Assembly: GCA_016713105.1 (NCBI GenBank)
Contig: JADJPS010000018.1
Location: 124,001 to 188,000, forward strand
Length of the DNA stretch: 64,000 nucleotides
Reading direction: 5' to 3'
Source of the DNA: Devosia sp.
GTDB lineage: Bacteria; Pseudomonadota; Alphaproteobacteria; Rhizobiales; Devosiaceae
Positions 21,148-29,364 of the stretch are shown one piece after another. The notes beneath the pieces were generated by a model. That model had not been told where the DNA came from and made no database searches. It saw only the letters and a list, made by a program, of their open reading frames with translations. Made by a program: the position numbers and the translations under genes. Each line of letters opens with the position of its first letter. Within the stretch, counting starts at the first letter, position 1.

Positions 21148-22214
21148 AGGAGCGCCACCCTTGCCGGGTCCTCGGCGACCCATTGCGCCTCGTCGGGGAT
21201 CGTCGCCAGTCCCGGGATGATCACCTTGGCGACGGGCAACCCGACCCGGGGCGTGGTGAGATCGACCGCGAAGGCGTCGCCCCAGCGCGTCGCGATGTCG
21301 GCCCTGCTTCCGGCCGGATGGAGGCGCACGCCGCTCAGCGCGAAGGCCGGCTCGTCGCCGCTGAGGCAGGTGGCGCGGCGCTGCGCCCGCTGGTCGGCCT
21401 CGCCGAGCGGCAGGCCGCGATCCGTCCTGTAGGCGATGAGCCGCAGCCCGGCCTCCATCTGCAGCAGTTCGCGCACCGCCCGCTGGGCCGCGACCAGCGG
21501 GTCGCGACCAGCCGCAAAGCCGAAGGCTGCCCCGCCTCCCGCGGCGGCGAACGAGCAGGCGACAATGGTCGGCGCCCCCGGCTCCACCGAGATATCGAAC
21601 AGACGCGTGACGCGCCCGGCGGCATCGCCCCGCAGCAGCGACAGATAGTCCCGTGCATCCTCTTCGAGCGCCGGATCGAGCCCCTGTGGGGGGGCGCCGA
21701 AGTGCCACCAGCGCGCCACGGCATGCCGCTCGACGACCTCCCAGGCCGCTGCGTCGATCGCCTCCTCCAGCGTCCGGCCCGCCGCGCAGCCCGAGCCGAG
21801 CATCGGGGCCGCGTCGTGGCCCGCCCGTCGGAGGCACAGCGATGCGGGGATGCCCGCCGGTGCATCATCGGCGAGGCGGACGCCCACGACCAGCTCGTCC
21901 GCGACGCCCGCGACCGCAGCCGGGAAGACGTTTCCGCTGCCGCAGCGCGGATCGCCGGGCAGACTGAGCTGCGACAGGTATTCGGCGGCCTCCCCCTCGC
22001 AGCTTGCCAGCGCCACGGCGCCGTCGAGGTCGCACCCGGCCACGTCGATGCCGGGAAACCCGGCGAAGGCGGAATCGACCTCCTCCGGCCGGACCGAGGC
22101 ACAGATCAGCCGGATGTTCTCGGCATCCGGGCAGACGAGCTGGAACGGCGCATGCAGCAATGGCCGACGGACCGGCGCGCGCGACGCAGCAGACGAGCCC
22201 GATGCCCGGACCAT
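21144..22214 (-). CDS. YcaO-domain protein (predicted ATP-dependent peptide cyclodehydratase or thioamidation enzyme)
   Basis: ATG 22214 has an AGGAGAG ribosome site; the product is 356 residues. YcaO landmarks are present: SCEGEAAEYLS (about 71-81) at the first nucleotide-binding motif, GSGCAAGRTLEEAI (about 140-153), AAWEVVERHAVARWW (about 156-170) at the second ExxR motif, and TPRVGLPVAKVIIPGL (about 325-340). YcaO enzymes use ATP to convert peptide amides into azolines, thioamides or amidines in RiPPs; some have no known substrate. No E1-like partner, flavin dehydrogenase or TfuA is seen nearby, and the C-terminus lacks a proline-rich tail. It is translationally coupled to the downstream regulator. 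The substrate is unknown; candidates are the leader-like gene at 18729 and a small ORF just upstream. Confidence 0.8.
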   Translation of the reverse strand: MVRASGSSAASRAPVRRPLLHAPFQLVCPDAENIRLICASVRPEEVDSAFAGFPGIDVAGCDLDGAVALASCEGEAAEYLSQLSLPGDPRCGSGNVFPAAVAGVADELVVGVRLADDAPAGIPASLCLRRAGHDAAPMLGSGCAAGRTLEEAIDAAAWEVVERHAVARWWHFGAPPQGLDPALEEDARDYLSLLRGDAAGRVTRLFDISVEPGAPTIVACSFAAAGGGAAFGFAAGRDPLVAAQRAVRELLQMEAGLRLIAYRTDRGLPLGEADQRAQRRATCLSGDEPAFALSGVRLHPAGSRADIATRWGDAFAVDLTTPRVGLPVAKVIIPGLATIPDEAQWVAEDPARVALL

Positions 22215-22248
22215 CAACTGCTCTCCTCGATCGCTCGAACCGCCGAAG

Positions 22249-22419
22249 TCACCGGCTCACCTTTGCAGCACTGGATGCACGACGCGCGCCGAGCGGAATG
22301 TCTGTGGAAATGACAGTGAAGACGGGCGGCAGGATGAAGCAGGCGACGCCCGAATACCAGTCCCGGGACGAAAGCAACGTCTCACTTCGGCCGGAGGGAG
22401 GAGAACGCCTTTCCAACAT
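22249..22419 (-). CDS. Short ORF immediately upstream of ycaO, possible precursor peptide (weak)
   Basis: This 56-codon frame (ATG 22419, stop at 22249) ends 34 bases before the ycaO start on the same strand. Its middle reads SRDWYSGVACFILPPVFTV and its end SSAAKVSR. Third-position GC is lower than in neighbouring genes and no good ribosome site precedes it, so it may be chance. It is listed only because RiPP precursors usually sit beside their YcaO gene and are often missed. The rest of the gap between 22215 and 22525 shows nothing else I can name beyond the likely divergent promoters. Confidence 0.2.
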   Translation of the reverse strand: MLERRSPPSGRSETLLSSRDWYSGVACFILPPVFTVISTDIPLGARRASSAAKVSR

Positions 22420-22525
22420 TCCGCCGCCGGACGGCAAGGCGTTGACGCCCGTCTCACGCCGGCCTCCCTGCCGGTTGGCGGCAACGGAACAGACATCCCG
22501 GATTTTCAGCCACGCAGAGGGTCTC

Positions 22526-22885
22526 TTGTCTCGACCGACCTCTCTCTCCTACCGGCGCGTCAGCGCCGATGTCTCCGGCGCAATTGTGGCGCTGCTCGGC
22601 GAAACCGGGCGGATCGAAACCACCGCCTTCGGTCCGGCACTGGTCCCCTCACTGCCCCCACCCGGCGGCTGGGGGGAAAAGAGTGCACCCAGCTGGGCCG
22701 GATTGCTGAAACTGGTCGAGGCCCGCCTGCATCAGATGCGGCCGGAGTACCGCCTGCTGCGCGTCACCCCGACAGATGGACACCGCACCTGGCGGCTGCC
22801 CCTCTCGATCGCGACGCACCTGCTGACCGAGAAGATCCTCTCGGCCAATGACGGCCGGTGTCTGGCATCCCGTCCGGGCGGGTGA
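22526..22885 (+). CDS. Hypothetical protein, 119 residues
   Basis: TTG 22526 follows AGAGG by 5 bases. The frame has gene-like codon use from here to the TGA at 22885 and contains LLKLVEARLHQMRPEYRLLR and ATHLLTEKILSANDG, which look helical. The frame is also open upstream to an ATG at 22298 (195 residues), but codon use there is poorer. No family is recognised. It is divergent from ycaO and convergent with the envelope operon that ends at 22894. Its nearness to ycaO makes a link with that locus possible but unproven. Confidence 0.5.
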   Translation: MSRPTSLSYRRVSADVSGAIVALLGETGRIETTAFGPALVPSLPPPGGWGEKSAPSWAGLLKLVEARLHQMRPEYRLLRVTPTDGHRTWRLPLSIATHLLTEKILSANDGRCLASRPGG

Positions 22886-22893
22886 GCTCCCGC

Positions 22894-24273
22894 CTATTTC
22901 GGCAGCTGGTCGATATCCTTGCGGATGTCGGAGAACCTGCGGCCCTCGTAGGGGATGTGGTTGACGATGGCGAGGTGCCGCAGGCGATCCTGCAATGCCA
23001 CCATCACGTCCCTGAGCGGCATGCAGTCGGACCCCTCGACGCCATACTGGCCGGCGAGCCGCCGGAAATACTGGTGCCGCGCCGCTTCGAGCGCCTTCTG
23101 CTGCACGAGGACATTGTCGAGCCCGGCCAGCATGTCCGAGACGATGGCGCTGGAGTAGATCTCCTTGACCGACCAGGTGACTTCCGGACCGGCGACGATC
23201 TCCTGGCCGAGCACCTCCTCCTTGCCGCCCACCGCAACCCCGCCGTAGAAATCGACCCCGGCGAGGAAGCGCTCGATCCCGACATTCCAGGGCAGGAGAG
23301 TGCCGGGGGGCAGGATCTTGTAGGGCCTGGGATCGGCGACCACGTCGGTGTCGATGATCGCCCTTGTATCGTACTCGAAGCCGAACTTGCCCTCGGCCTG
23401 GACCTGGCCCACTTCCACCGCCTCGTTGGAATAGCCGATCTTGAACTTGCCGTTCCAGGCACGGTTCTCCATCCCGATGGCGAACTCGAGATTCTGGCCC
23501 TTGCCCCTGACGGGCAGCTTGACCACCACCTCGGTAGGCGTGAACCGCCCCTCCTTGGGATCGAACACGAAGGCGACCTCACCGCCCTTGAACTCGATGC
23601 GGGCATCCATGTTGCCCGACCACGCCGCGGTCCAGGCATGCTGGCCGGCGCCGGCGATGAACTCGGCCCCGGTCCTCGCGGTATAGGCGCTGGCATCGAC
23701 CATGGCGCCGACCATCCGGTCGGTGATCGCCATCGCCTTGCTGGCGAGAGCGGCGAGCAGGGAGCGATCCTCGGGGCCGAGCAGATAGATGATGCGGCTG
23801 GGGTCGATGTCCCTGAACAGGGCCGGCATCACCTCGTAGTTGAGCGCGCTGGCAAAGCTCGGCGACGCCGCAGCGGCGCAGGTGACCGGCGGCCTGGGCG
23901 CTGCTGCCGCGATCGCCTCGAGCACCGTCCGCCCGTCCTCGAGCGGATAGGCCGCAGCGCACGAGCCGACCCGCTCGCCCGCAAGCCCGCGAAACTCGGT
24001 ACCGCCCAAGGGCCCGATCCGACGGCAGGAGGTGCCGGCCGGCCCTTCGGTGAAGTAGTGAAACCCGTACTCGCCCGGGCACATGCAATCGAGGAAGGCG
24101 GGCGATGGCGGGACGCCGACCTTCGCGAACAACTGCTGCAGCTTGCTGCCGTCGAGCCTGGCCATGGCATTGGCAACCGCCTGCTGGTCGGCGGGCAGGG
24201 CCTCCTGGGCCGGCACCGGCTGCGGCGCGAGAGCGGCAAGAACCAGCAGCAGGGACGTGGCGAACGGCTTCAT
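22894..24273 (-). CDS. Secreted protein of unknown function
   Basis: The product has 459 residues. ATG 24273 overlaps the stop of the upstream gene (ATGA). The N-terminus is a signal peptide, MKPFATSLLLVLAALAPQPV, with likely cleavage after PAQ. The mature part has paired cysteines (FLDCMCPGEYGF, GTSCRRIGP, GSCAAAYPL, PVTCAAAA) suited to periplasmic disulfides, and later beta-rich stretches such as MDARIEFKGGEVAFVFDPKE and NRAWNGKFKIGYSNEA. I do not recognise a family or catalytic motif. It is the last gene of a three-gene set with the SH3 protein and a membrane protein, so a shared role at the cell envelope is inferred. Confidence 0.7.
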   Translation of the reverse strand: MKPFATSLLLVLAALAPQPVPAQEALPADQQAVANAMARLDGSKLQQLFAKVGVPPSPAFLDCMCPGEYGFHYFTEGPAGTSCRRIGPLGGTEFRGLAGERVGSCAAAYPLEDGRTVLEAIAAAAPRPPVTCAAAASPSFASALNYEVMPALFRDIDPSRIIYLLGPEDRSLLAALASKAMAITDRMVGAMVDASAYTARTGAEFIAGAGQHAWTAAWSGNMDARIEFKGGEVAFVFDPKEGRFTPTEVVVKLPVRGKGQNLEFAIGMENRAWNGKFKIGYSNEAVEVGQVQAEGKFGFEYDTRAIIDTDVVADPRPYKILPPGTLLPWNVGIERFLAGVDFYGGVAVGGKEEVLGQEIVAGPEVTWSVKEIYSSAIVSDMLAGLDNVLVQQKALEAARHQYFRRLAGQYGVEGSDCMPLRDVMVALQDRLRHLAIVNHIPYEGRRFSDIRKDIDQLPK

Positions 24274-26525
24274 GGCAGCGTGCTCCCGAGTTCGCCGAGG
24301 AACTGGCCTGGGTCGAAATCGGCATCGTCGACGAAGTACCAGCGGTCGGCCATGGTCATGCCGGGCGGCGTGGCGAGGCCGCGGGTAATGCGGCGCAGCA
24401 CCATCGCGGCCGGCGCGTTTTCCTGCCAGGCATGGGCAAGGATGGTGGCGTAGTAGGCGTAGCCGGCGTTGACCGGCATGTCGGCGCACACGCTCGGCCC
24501 CGCCACGAGCCGCAGGCAGGTCCGGCCGTCGACGAACTCATAGATCAGCGTGCCGTCCCAGTAGCGGTCCACCCACTCGGCCGGCAGCTTGCGGCTGTGG
24601 TTGTGATAGGGGCTCGAGTGGATACCCATCTCGACGAAGTCCTGCCCCTCCGGCCGGAGGAAGCTGAACCAGGCATTGTGCCCGGGCCACATCTCGACCA
24701 CCTTCTCGCCGGCCAGCGCCAGAACCACGGTCCGGGTGCGCCCGGGATCGAAGCCGAGCGTCAGCCGCGTCGGGGTCAAGGCATTGCGGTCGTCGAGCGC
24801 CAGCAGCGGCGCGGCGGAGATGAAGCCGGTCTTGGCCCAGCTGTTGCCCGCCGGCACGTCGACCTCGAGCCCGTCGGCGGCGTAGCGCGCAAAGCTGTCG
24901 AAATCGCCGCCGGCGACCGCGGCCGGCTCGAAGTCCGGCGTGGGCGCGCCATCGAACAGCGTCTCGACCGGCAGGGGCTCGACCCCCGGAGCCGGCTCGG
25001 CGGCGACGGCGTCGAGTGTTGCTGCGCGGCGGGAGACCCGGATTGCCCTGAGTGCCATCTGCGCCGGCAGCCCGGCAGCAGCCGCGTGCGAGAAGGTATA
25101 GAGCCGATAGCCCGCCCCTTCGGCGACGTTCTTCCAGGGCCGGGCGACGACTTCCTTGCCGTCGAGTTCGACCGAGACCCAGCCCGGCCGGAGCACGAAA
25201 GTCACCTCGCGCGGCGCCTCGCCCGGCAGCACCAGCTGGTCGTAGTCGTCGGTACCGTGCGGATCGACATGCATCTCGCTCGCCGCGCTGCCGTCGGCCT
25301 GCCGGATCCAGTAGAAGCGCACGCAGGGCCAGCCGGGATCGTTGCCCATGACGCCGCCCCAGCCTGTCTCGGCCAGCGAAACGCCGAAACCGACGGTGCG
25401 CTCGGGATCGAACTCATAGGCGATGCGCACCTCGGCATCGCCGTGAAAGGCATCGAGCCAGACCACCGGGTCGGAGGTCAGCAGCCCCACCTTGCCCCAG
25501 CCATTGTCCGGCGGGACATCGACGATCAGCGCGCCATCCTCGTAGCGCGCGTGCTGCCCGAAAATGCCGCCATGCGCCTGGTGCGGCAGGAAGAGGTCGG
25601 TCGCGGTTCCCGCGAACAGCACCTGCTCGGGGGGCGCCATCCAGTCGTCCGGCCCGATTTCGGGCGCTGCCGGGGCCACCTCGACCTCACCGAAGGGTGC
25701 CTCCTCGATCGCCACCTCGGCTTCGGGCCCGGGCGCTGCCCAGTCGTCGCCGGGGCCGGCCGACAGCGATTGCGCCATGCGGGCCACCACCGGATCGAAG
25801 AGCCGGCGCTGCCCGCGGGCGTAGCTCGCCTCGAACATGTGGATCACCTCACCGGCGAGGATCACCTTGCGATAAAAGATGTCGCTGCCGCGATAGCCGG
25901 AGAGCACGTACCAGTCCTCCCCGGTGCGGCGATAGGTGACCCTGTCGTAGTCGCCGCTCGCCAGATCGTCCTCGAGCAGTCCCTCGAGCGTCCACTCGAA
26001 GACGTTGTAGGCGCCGTAGACGAAGAACCTGCCGACGCCGCCCGGCGCCGTGAAGCTGCGGCCGTCATCGTTCTCAGGCGCCTCGTCCATCTCGAACAGG
26101 TCGGCGGGGTACTCCAGGCCGGTGCCGAAGCGATCATTGGCCCAGGCGGTCCAGTCCTCACCCGCCGGCAGCGGCACCGCAACCACCTCGCTCTCGTCCT
26201 CCGCCTCGTCTTCCGCGTCGACGGCCTCGGGTTCCGTCCCGGGCGGATCGCCGGCGAGGATGTAGCGCCCGAAGGCCCAGCCCTGCTCGCCATCCTCGAG
26301 CTCGACCTTGAGCCAGTCGCCGCGCCGAGCGATGACCCGCACGACGGTATCGGGGCCCATCTGGCGCAGCATCCGGTAGGTGGTGCCGGGTCCGGTGCGC
26401 AGGGCAAGGAAGTTGTCGCCCTGCGGGTTGAGGCCGCCCACATGGTCGGCATCCGCCACCGTCGGCGCGAAGGCCAGGGCGGCGGCGACCAAACCGGTGC
26501 GCAGCAGGCGCGACCACAGTGTCAT
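24270..26525 (-). CDS. Secreted SH3-domain protein of unknown function
   Basis: The product has 751 residues and starts with the signal peptide MTLWSRLLRTGLVAAALAFA. Residues 30-90 form a bacterial SH3-like domain: GDNFLALRTGPGTTYRMLRQ, then DTVVRVIARRGDWLKVELED and GWAFGRYI. An acidic linker follows. Two later segments resemble each other: a GxxWxKxG...F-D-P-x-R-T pattern occurs around 330-370 (GWGKVGLL, FDPERTVGFGVSL) and again around 590-640 (SWAKTGFI, FDPGRTRTVVLAL), which suggests a duplicated beta-sandwich. Bacterial SH3 domains often bind peptidoglycan or partner proteins. Start and stop overlap the neighbouring genes by 4 bases, so the three are one operon. Confidence 0.75.
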   Translation of the reverse strand: MTLWSRLLRTGLVAAALAFAPTVADADHVGGLNPQGDNFLALRTGPGTTYRMLRQMGPDTVVRVIARRGDWLKVELEDGEQGWAFGRYILAGDPPGTEPEAVDAEDEAEDESEVVAVPLPAGEDWTAWANDRFGTGLEYPADLFEMDEAPENDDGRSFTAPGGVGRFFVYGAYNVFEWTLEGLLEDDLASGDYDRVTYRRTGEDWYVLSGYRGSDIFYRKVILAGEVIHMFEASYARGQRRLFDPVVARMAQSLSAGPGDDWAAPGPEAEVAIEEAPFGEVEVAPAAPEIGPDDWMAPPEQVLFAGTATDLFLPHQAHGGIFGQHARYEDGALIVDVPPDNGWGKVGLLTSDPVVWLDAFHGDAEVRIAYEFDPERTVGFGVSLAETGWGGVMGNDPGWPCVRFYWIRQADGSAASEMHVDPHGTDDYDQLVLPGEAPREVTFVLRPGWVSVELDGKEVVARPWKNVAEGAGYRLYTFSHAAAAGLPAQMALRAIRVSRRAATLDAVAAEPAPGVEPLPVETLFDGAPTPDFEPAAVAGGDFDSFARYAADGLEVDVPAGNSWAKTGFISAAPLLALDDRNALTPTRLTLGFDPGRTRTVVLALAGEKVVEMWPGHNAWFSFLRPEGQDFVEMGIHSSPYHNHSRKLPAEWVDRYWDGTLIYEFVDGRTCLRLVAGPSVCADMPVNAGYAYYATILAHAWQENAPAAMVLRRITRGLATPPGMTMADRWYFVDDADFDPGQFLGELGSTLP

Positions 26526-27277
26526 GAGCGGACTCCCGAAGACCTGCGAGCGCGGCGCTGCCCCAGTTGCTCGACCACCTGCCGGGCCAGCGGCACGGCC
26601 GCCTCCGGCACCGGCAGCGCGACCGTCACGTATTGCGGACCGAAGCGCGCGAGGTACGCGTAGGTGACCACAAGCACAGCGGGTGGCCCCGTCTCGAGAT
26701 CGACGTCCGTCAGCCAGGTGAGGATGGCGGACCAGACGTGCAGCACGCCGTTGAGCATCAGTCCGTCGGTGCCGACGATCACCTCGCGCGAGGCCGGCTC
26801 GAGTTGCCGGCGCATCACCCGCCCGCCGAGGAGATAGGCGCCGGCCATGAGGAGCGCGACGACGCCCGCCATGCCCAGCATCGCCGGCGCGACCTCCGGG
26901 TCGAAGAGGGCAAAGGCGCCGAAGATCAGGATGACGAGGCCGACGACCAGCGCCAGCGCACCGCGCTTGTCGGCGCGGTCGGCGGCGATGGCCCGCGCCG
27001 TGAAGACCTCGAACTCGGCCGCCCCGACACTCCAGCGGGCGATGACGTTGCGCCCCGCGAGGAGATCGGCGCGGACCCGGGCGAAGCGTCGAAACAGCAG
27101 CGCCACCGCAAGCCCGGCAATGAGCGCGAACACGGCGAGCAGCGTCATCGCGTGCATGGCATAGCCAAGCACATCGAACAGGCCGTCACGGGCCACCCAC
27201 TGCAGCACCAGCCACATCGCTGCCGCCGCTGCGATGGCTAGTGAAACCGCCGCCCCGATCAGAGGATTGCTGCGCAA
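26522..27277 (-). CDS. Inner-membrane protein of unknown function, four predicted helices
   Basis: TTG 27277 is chosen because GGAGG (27284-27288) lies 6 bases upstream; the frame is open further but has no better start. The product has 251 residues. Hydrophobic segments lie near residues 5-27, 38-60, 108-128 and 132-150, followed by a soluble C-terminal domain with VIVGTDGLMLNGVLHVWS and TYAYLARFGPQYVTVALPVP. The tail is rich in arginine. No family is recognised. It is the first gene of the operon with the SH3 and cysteine-rich secreted proteins, and may anchor or energise them. Confidence 0.65.
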   Translation of the reverse strand: MRSNPLIGAAVSLAIAAAAAMWLVLQWVARDGLFDVLGYAMHAMTLLAVFALIAGLAVALLFRRFARVRADLLAGRNVIARWSVGAAEFEVFTARAIAADRADKRGALALVVGLVILIFGAFALFDPEVAPAMLGMAGVVALLMAGAYLLGGRVMRRQLEPASREVIVGTDGLMLNGVLHVWSAILTWLTDVDLETGPPAVLVVTYAYLARFGPQYVTVALPVPEAAVPLARQVVEQLGQRRARRSSGVRS

Positions 27278-27632
27278 ATCCTGCCTCCCCACCACTCCGG
27301 CTGCCGGACGACCGCACGAGACTCGTCCCGACCCGAAGACGGTCCTATGCTGCCATGGCGGGACGACGGAGACCTTGACGCCGATCAACCCAGGCGACGG
27401 CAGCGTAGCGAGGTCCCGGCCAAGCCGACGCGCAGTCCACAGGCGCCTCCCCGCTTCCAGAGGACGAACCCGTCGACCCGCCAGAAAAAGATCATGCGAT
27501 TACAAATACCTAGACCGCATGCGTCGAAGGTCGTGTCTTTCAAACATACAATCGTCTTTGACATATGAAATCTGAAGGATCATAAAGGCGACCAGTCCGC
27601 GACAAGACGGACGGCGAGGCGGAGGGGATCGA
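27278..27632. other. Divergent intergenic region before the catabolic operon
   Basis: This 355-base gap separates the leftward envelope operon from the rightward catabolic operon. Its right half (27480-27600) is clearly AT-richer than the rest of the window, as expected for promoters. It contains the sigma-70-like site listed separately and a near-repeat, GTCTTTCAAACATA (27535-27548) and GTCTTTGACATA (27554-27565), spaced 19 bases apart. The repeat could be an activator or IclR site. No coding frame is convincing here. Confidence 0.5.
27558..27586 (+). promoter_or_regulatory. Sigma-70-like promoter for the catabolic operon
   Basis: A perfect TTGACA (27558-27563) and CATAAA (27581-27586, four of six matches to TATAAT) are separated by 17 bases, in AT-rich DNA 47 bases before the maoC-like ATG. 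Spacing and position suit a vegetative promoter. A direct repeat overlaps the -35 box. Confidence 0.5.
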
Positions 27633-28235
27633 ATGGCCGAGATCGGAGTGCACGCGCGTCCGTTGCCGGGGCTGCCCGAGGCGCATGCGCGGATTCCCGT
27701 CTGGAACGCCGAGGACTGGTTCTTCGAGGATTTCGTCGTCGGCGACCGCATCCGCTCGATCCGCCGCACCATCTCGGAAGGCGAGTCGATGCTGTTCAAC
27801 TCGCTGGTGATGGATCACCACCCCTATGTGTCGGACCGCGAGTTCGCCGAGCAGCAGGGCGTGTTCGGCAAGCGGCTGGTCGCCGGCGCCATGGTGTTTT
27901 CCTATGGCCTGGGACTGGTCGCCACCAATTGCCTGAACTCGTTCTCTTACGGCTATGACCGGCTGCGCTTCATCAAGCCGGTGTTCATCGGCGACACTAT
28001 CTACACCATCCGCGAAAACCTCTCCAAGCAGGTCGACAGCGAGACCATGGGCAAGCTCAGGGTCAGCTACTCGGTCTACAAGGGCGAGGGCGAACTGGCG
28101 CTCTACGCCGAGCACCTGCTGACCGCGCTCTACCGCGACCCCGCTCCCTTCGCCGAGGAGGCGCAGCAGCGGCAGGCCGAGAAGCGCGCCCGCAAGCAGC
28201 AGACGGCCGCAGAACGGGCGGACGACAATGGCTGA
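27633..28235 (+). CDS. MaoC-family (R)-hydratase/dehydratase-like protein
   Basis: The 200-residue product starts at ATG 27633 after GGAGGGG. It has a hot-dog fold signature: WFFEDFVVGDRIRSIRRTIS, then FNSLVMDHHPYVSDREFAEQ, GKRLVAGAMVFSYGLGL and the strand YDRLRFIKPVFIGDTIY. The DHHPYVSD segment corresponds to the D-x-N-P-x-H active-site region of MaoC enzymes, with changes. The family hydrates enoyl-CoA thioesters. It overlaps the next gene by 8 bases. With the CoA-transferase two genes on, a CoA-linked branch of the pathway is implied, although the rest of the operon handles sugar acids. Confidence 0.8.
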   Translation: MAEIGVHARPLPGLPEAHARIPVWNAEDWFFEDFVVGDRIRSIRRTISEGESMLFNSLVMDHHPYVSDREFAEQQGVFGKRLVAGAMVFSYGLGLVATNCLNSFSYGYDRLRFIKPVFIGDTIYTIRENLSKQVDSETMGKLRVSYSVYKGEGELALYAEHLLTALYRDPAPFAEEAQQRQAEKRARKQQTAAERADDNG

Positions 28236-29364
28236 GCCGGTCGCGCTGCGCGGCATGACCTGGAACCACAGCCGCGGCTACGACCCGATGGTCGCGACCT
28301 CCGCCGCCTATGCGGCGGCGCATCCGGGAGTGACGATCAGCTGGGAGAAGCGCTCGCTGCAGGCCTTTGCCGACCAGCCGATCGAGACGCTGGCCGACGG
28401 CTACGACCTGCTGGTGATCGACCACCCCCATGTCGGGGAAGTGGCGCGCAACCACCTGCTGCTGCCGCTCGACGGCATCGGGCGGGACGACGAACTCGCG
28501 CTCCTCGCCCGCCAGTCGGTGGGCCTGTCGCATGTGTCCTATGCCTTCGAAGGTCGGCAATGGGCCCTCGCGATCGATGCGGCGACGCCGGTTGCGGCCT
28601 TTCGGCCCGATCGGATCGCGGCGGCGCCCAAGCGCTGGGACGAGGTGCTGGCACTGGCCCGGTCGGGCCGGGTCTGCTGTGCCCTCGTGCCGATCAATGC
28701 GCTGATGACGGTCTTCGGCCTCGCGCGCAACAAGGGCTACACCGTCGCCGAAGGCGAACGCTTCATGCGGGCCGACGAGGCGACGGAGATCCTCGAGCAC
28801 CTGAGGGAACTGACGGCGCTCGTCGATCCGCGCTGCCTCGGGCTCGACCCGATCGGCATCTACGAGTGGATGGGACGATCCGCGGAAGCACCGGCCTATT
28901 CGCCCTTCGGCTACGGCTACACCAATTACATCCGTCCCGGCTACTGCGCCCATCCGCTGGTCTTTGCCGACGCGCCCGGCTTCGGCGACAACGGCCCGCG
29001 CGGCACCGTGTTGGGCGGCACGGGGATCGCCGTATCGGCCCGCACCCGGCACCCCGACATCGCCCTCGACTACGCCTTCTGGATCGCCGGCGCCGACTGC
29101 CAGAAGGGCCTGTTCTTCACCAGCGGCGGCCAGCCGGGCAATGCCGTCGCCTGGGAAGATGCGGCCTGCAACGCTGCCTGCCGCGACTTCCTTGCGAACA
29201 CCCGCGCGACGCTCGAGAGCGCCTGGCTCAGGCCGCGCGACGACGGCTACATGGGCCTGCAGGACCGCGCCGGGGACATCGTCCATGCCTGCCTGAGGGG
29301 CGAAGCGAGCGTCGGCGCGACCGTCGCCGCCCTGCAGCACGCCTATGAGGAGAGCCGCTCGTGA
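28228..29364 (+). CDS. Solute-binding-protein-like protein without signal peptide
   Basis: The 378-residue product has the fold signature of family 1 extracellular solute-binding proteins: WNHSRGYDPMVATSAAYAAA, YDLLVIDHPHVGEVA, LLPLDGI and YAFWIAGADCQKGLFFTSGG. The N-terminus MAEPVALRGMTWNHSRGYDP has no signal peptide or lipobox. The start is fixed by overlap with the maoC-like gene, and the end overlaps the CoA-transferase by 4 bases. A cytoplasmic location is therefore likely, which is odd for this fold. A true periplasmic binding protein follows two genes later at 30613. It may act as a cytosolic sensor or ligand carrier, or be an enzyme of this fold. Confidence 0.7.
   Translation: MAEPVALRGMTWNHSRGYDPMVATSAAYAAAHPGVTISWEKRSLQAFADQPIETLADGYDLLVIDHPHVGEVARNHLLLPLDGIGRDDELALLARQSVGLSHVSYAFEGRQWALAIDAATPVAAFRPDRIAAAPKRWDEVLALARSGRVCCALVPINALMTVFGLARNKGYTVAEGERFMRADEATEILEHLRELTALVDPRCLGLDPIGIYEWMGRSAEAPAYSPFGYGYTNYIRPGYCAHPLVFADAPGFGDNGPRGTVLGGTGIAVSARTRHPDIALDYAFWIAGADCQKGLFFTSGGQPGNAVAWEDAACNAACRDFLANTRATLESAWLRPRDDGYMGLQDRAGDIVHACLRGEASVGATVAALQHAYEESRS

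Noticed and set aside
19162..21837. Longer start for the BTAD regulator reaching into ycaO
   Set aside because: The extra N-terminal residues are a shadow of the YcaO frame; GTG at 21147 gives the standard winged-helix start and a GTGA overlap.
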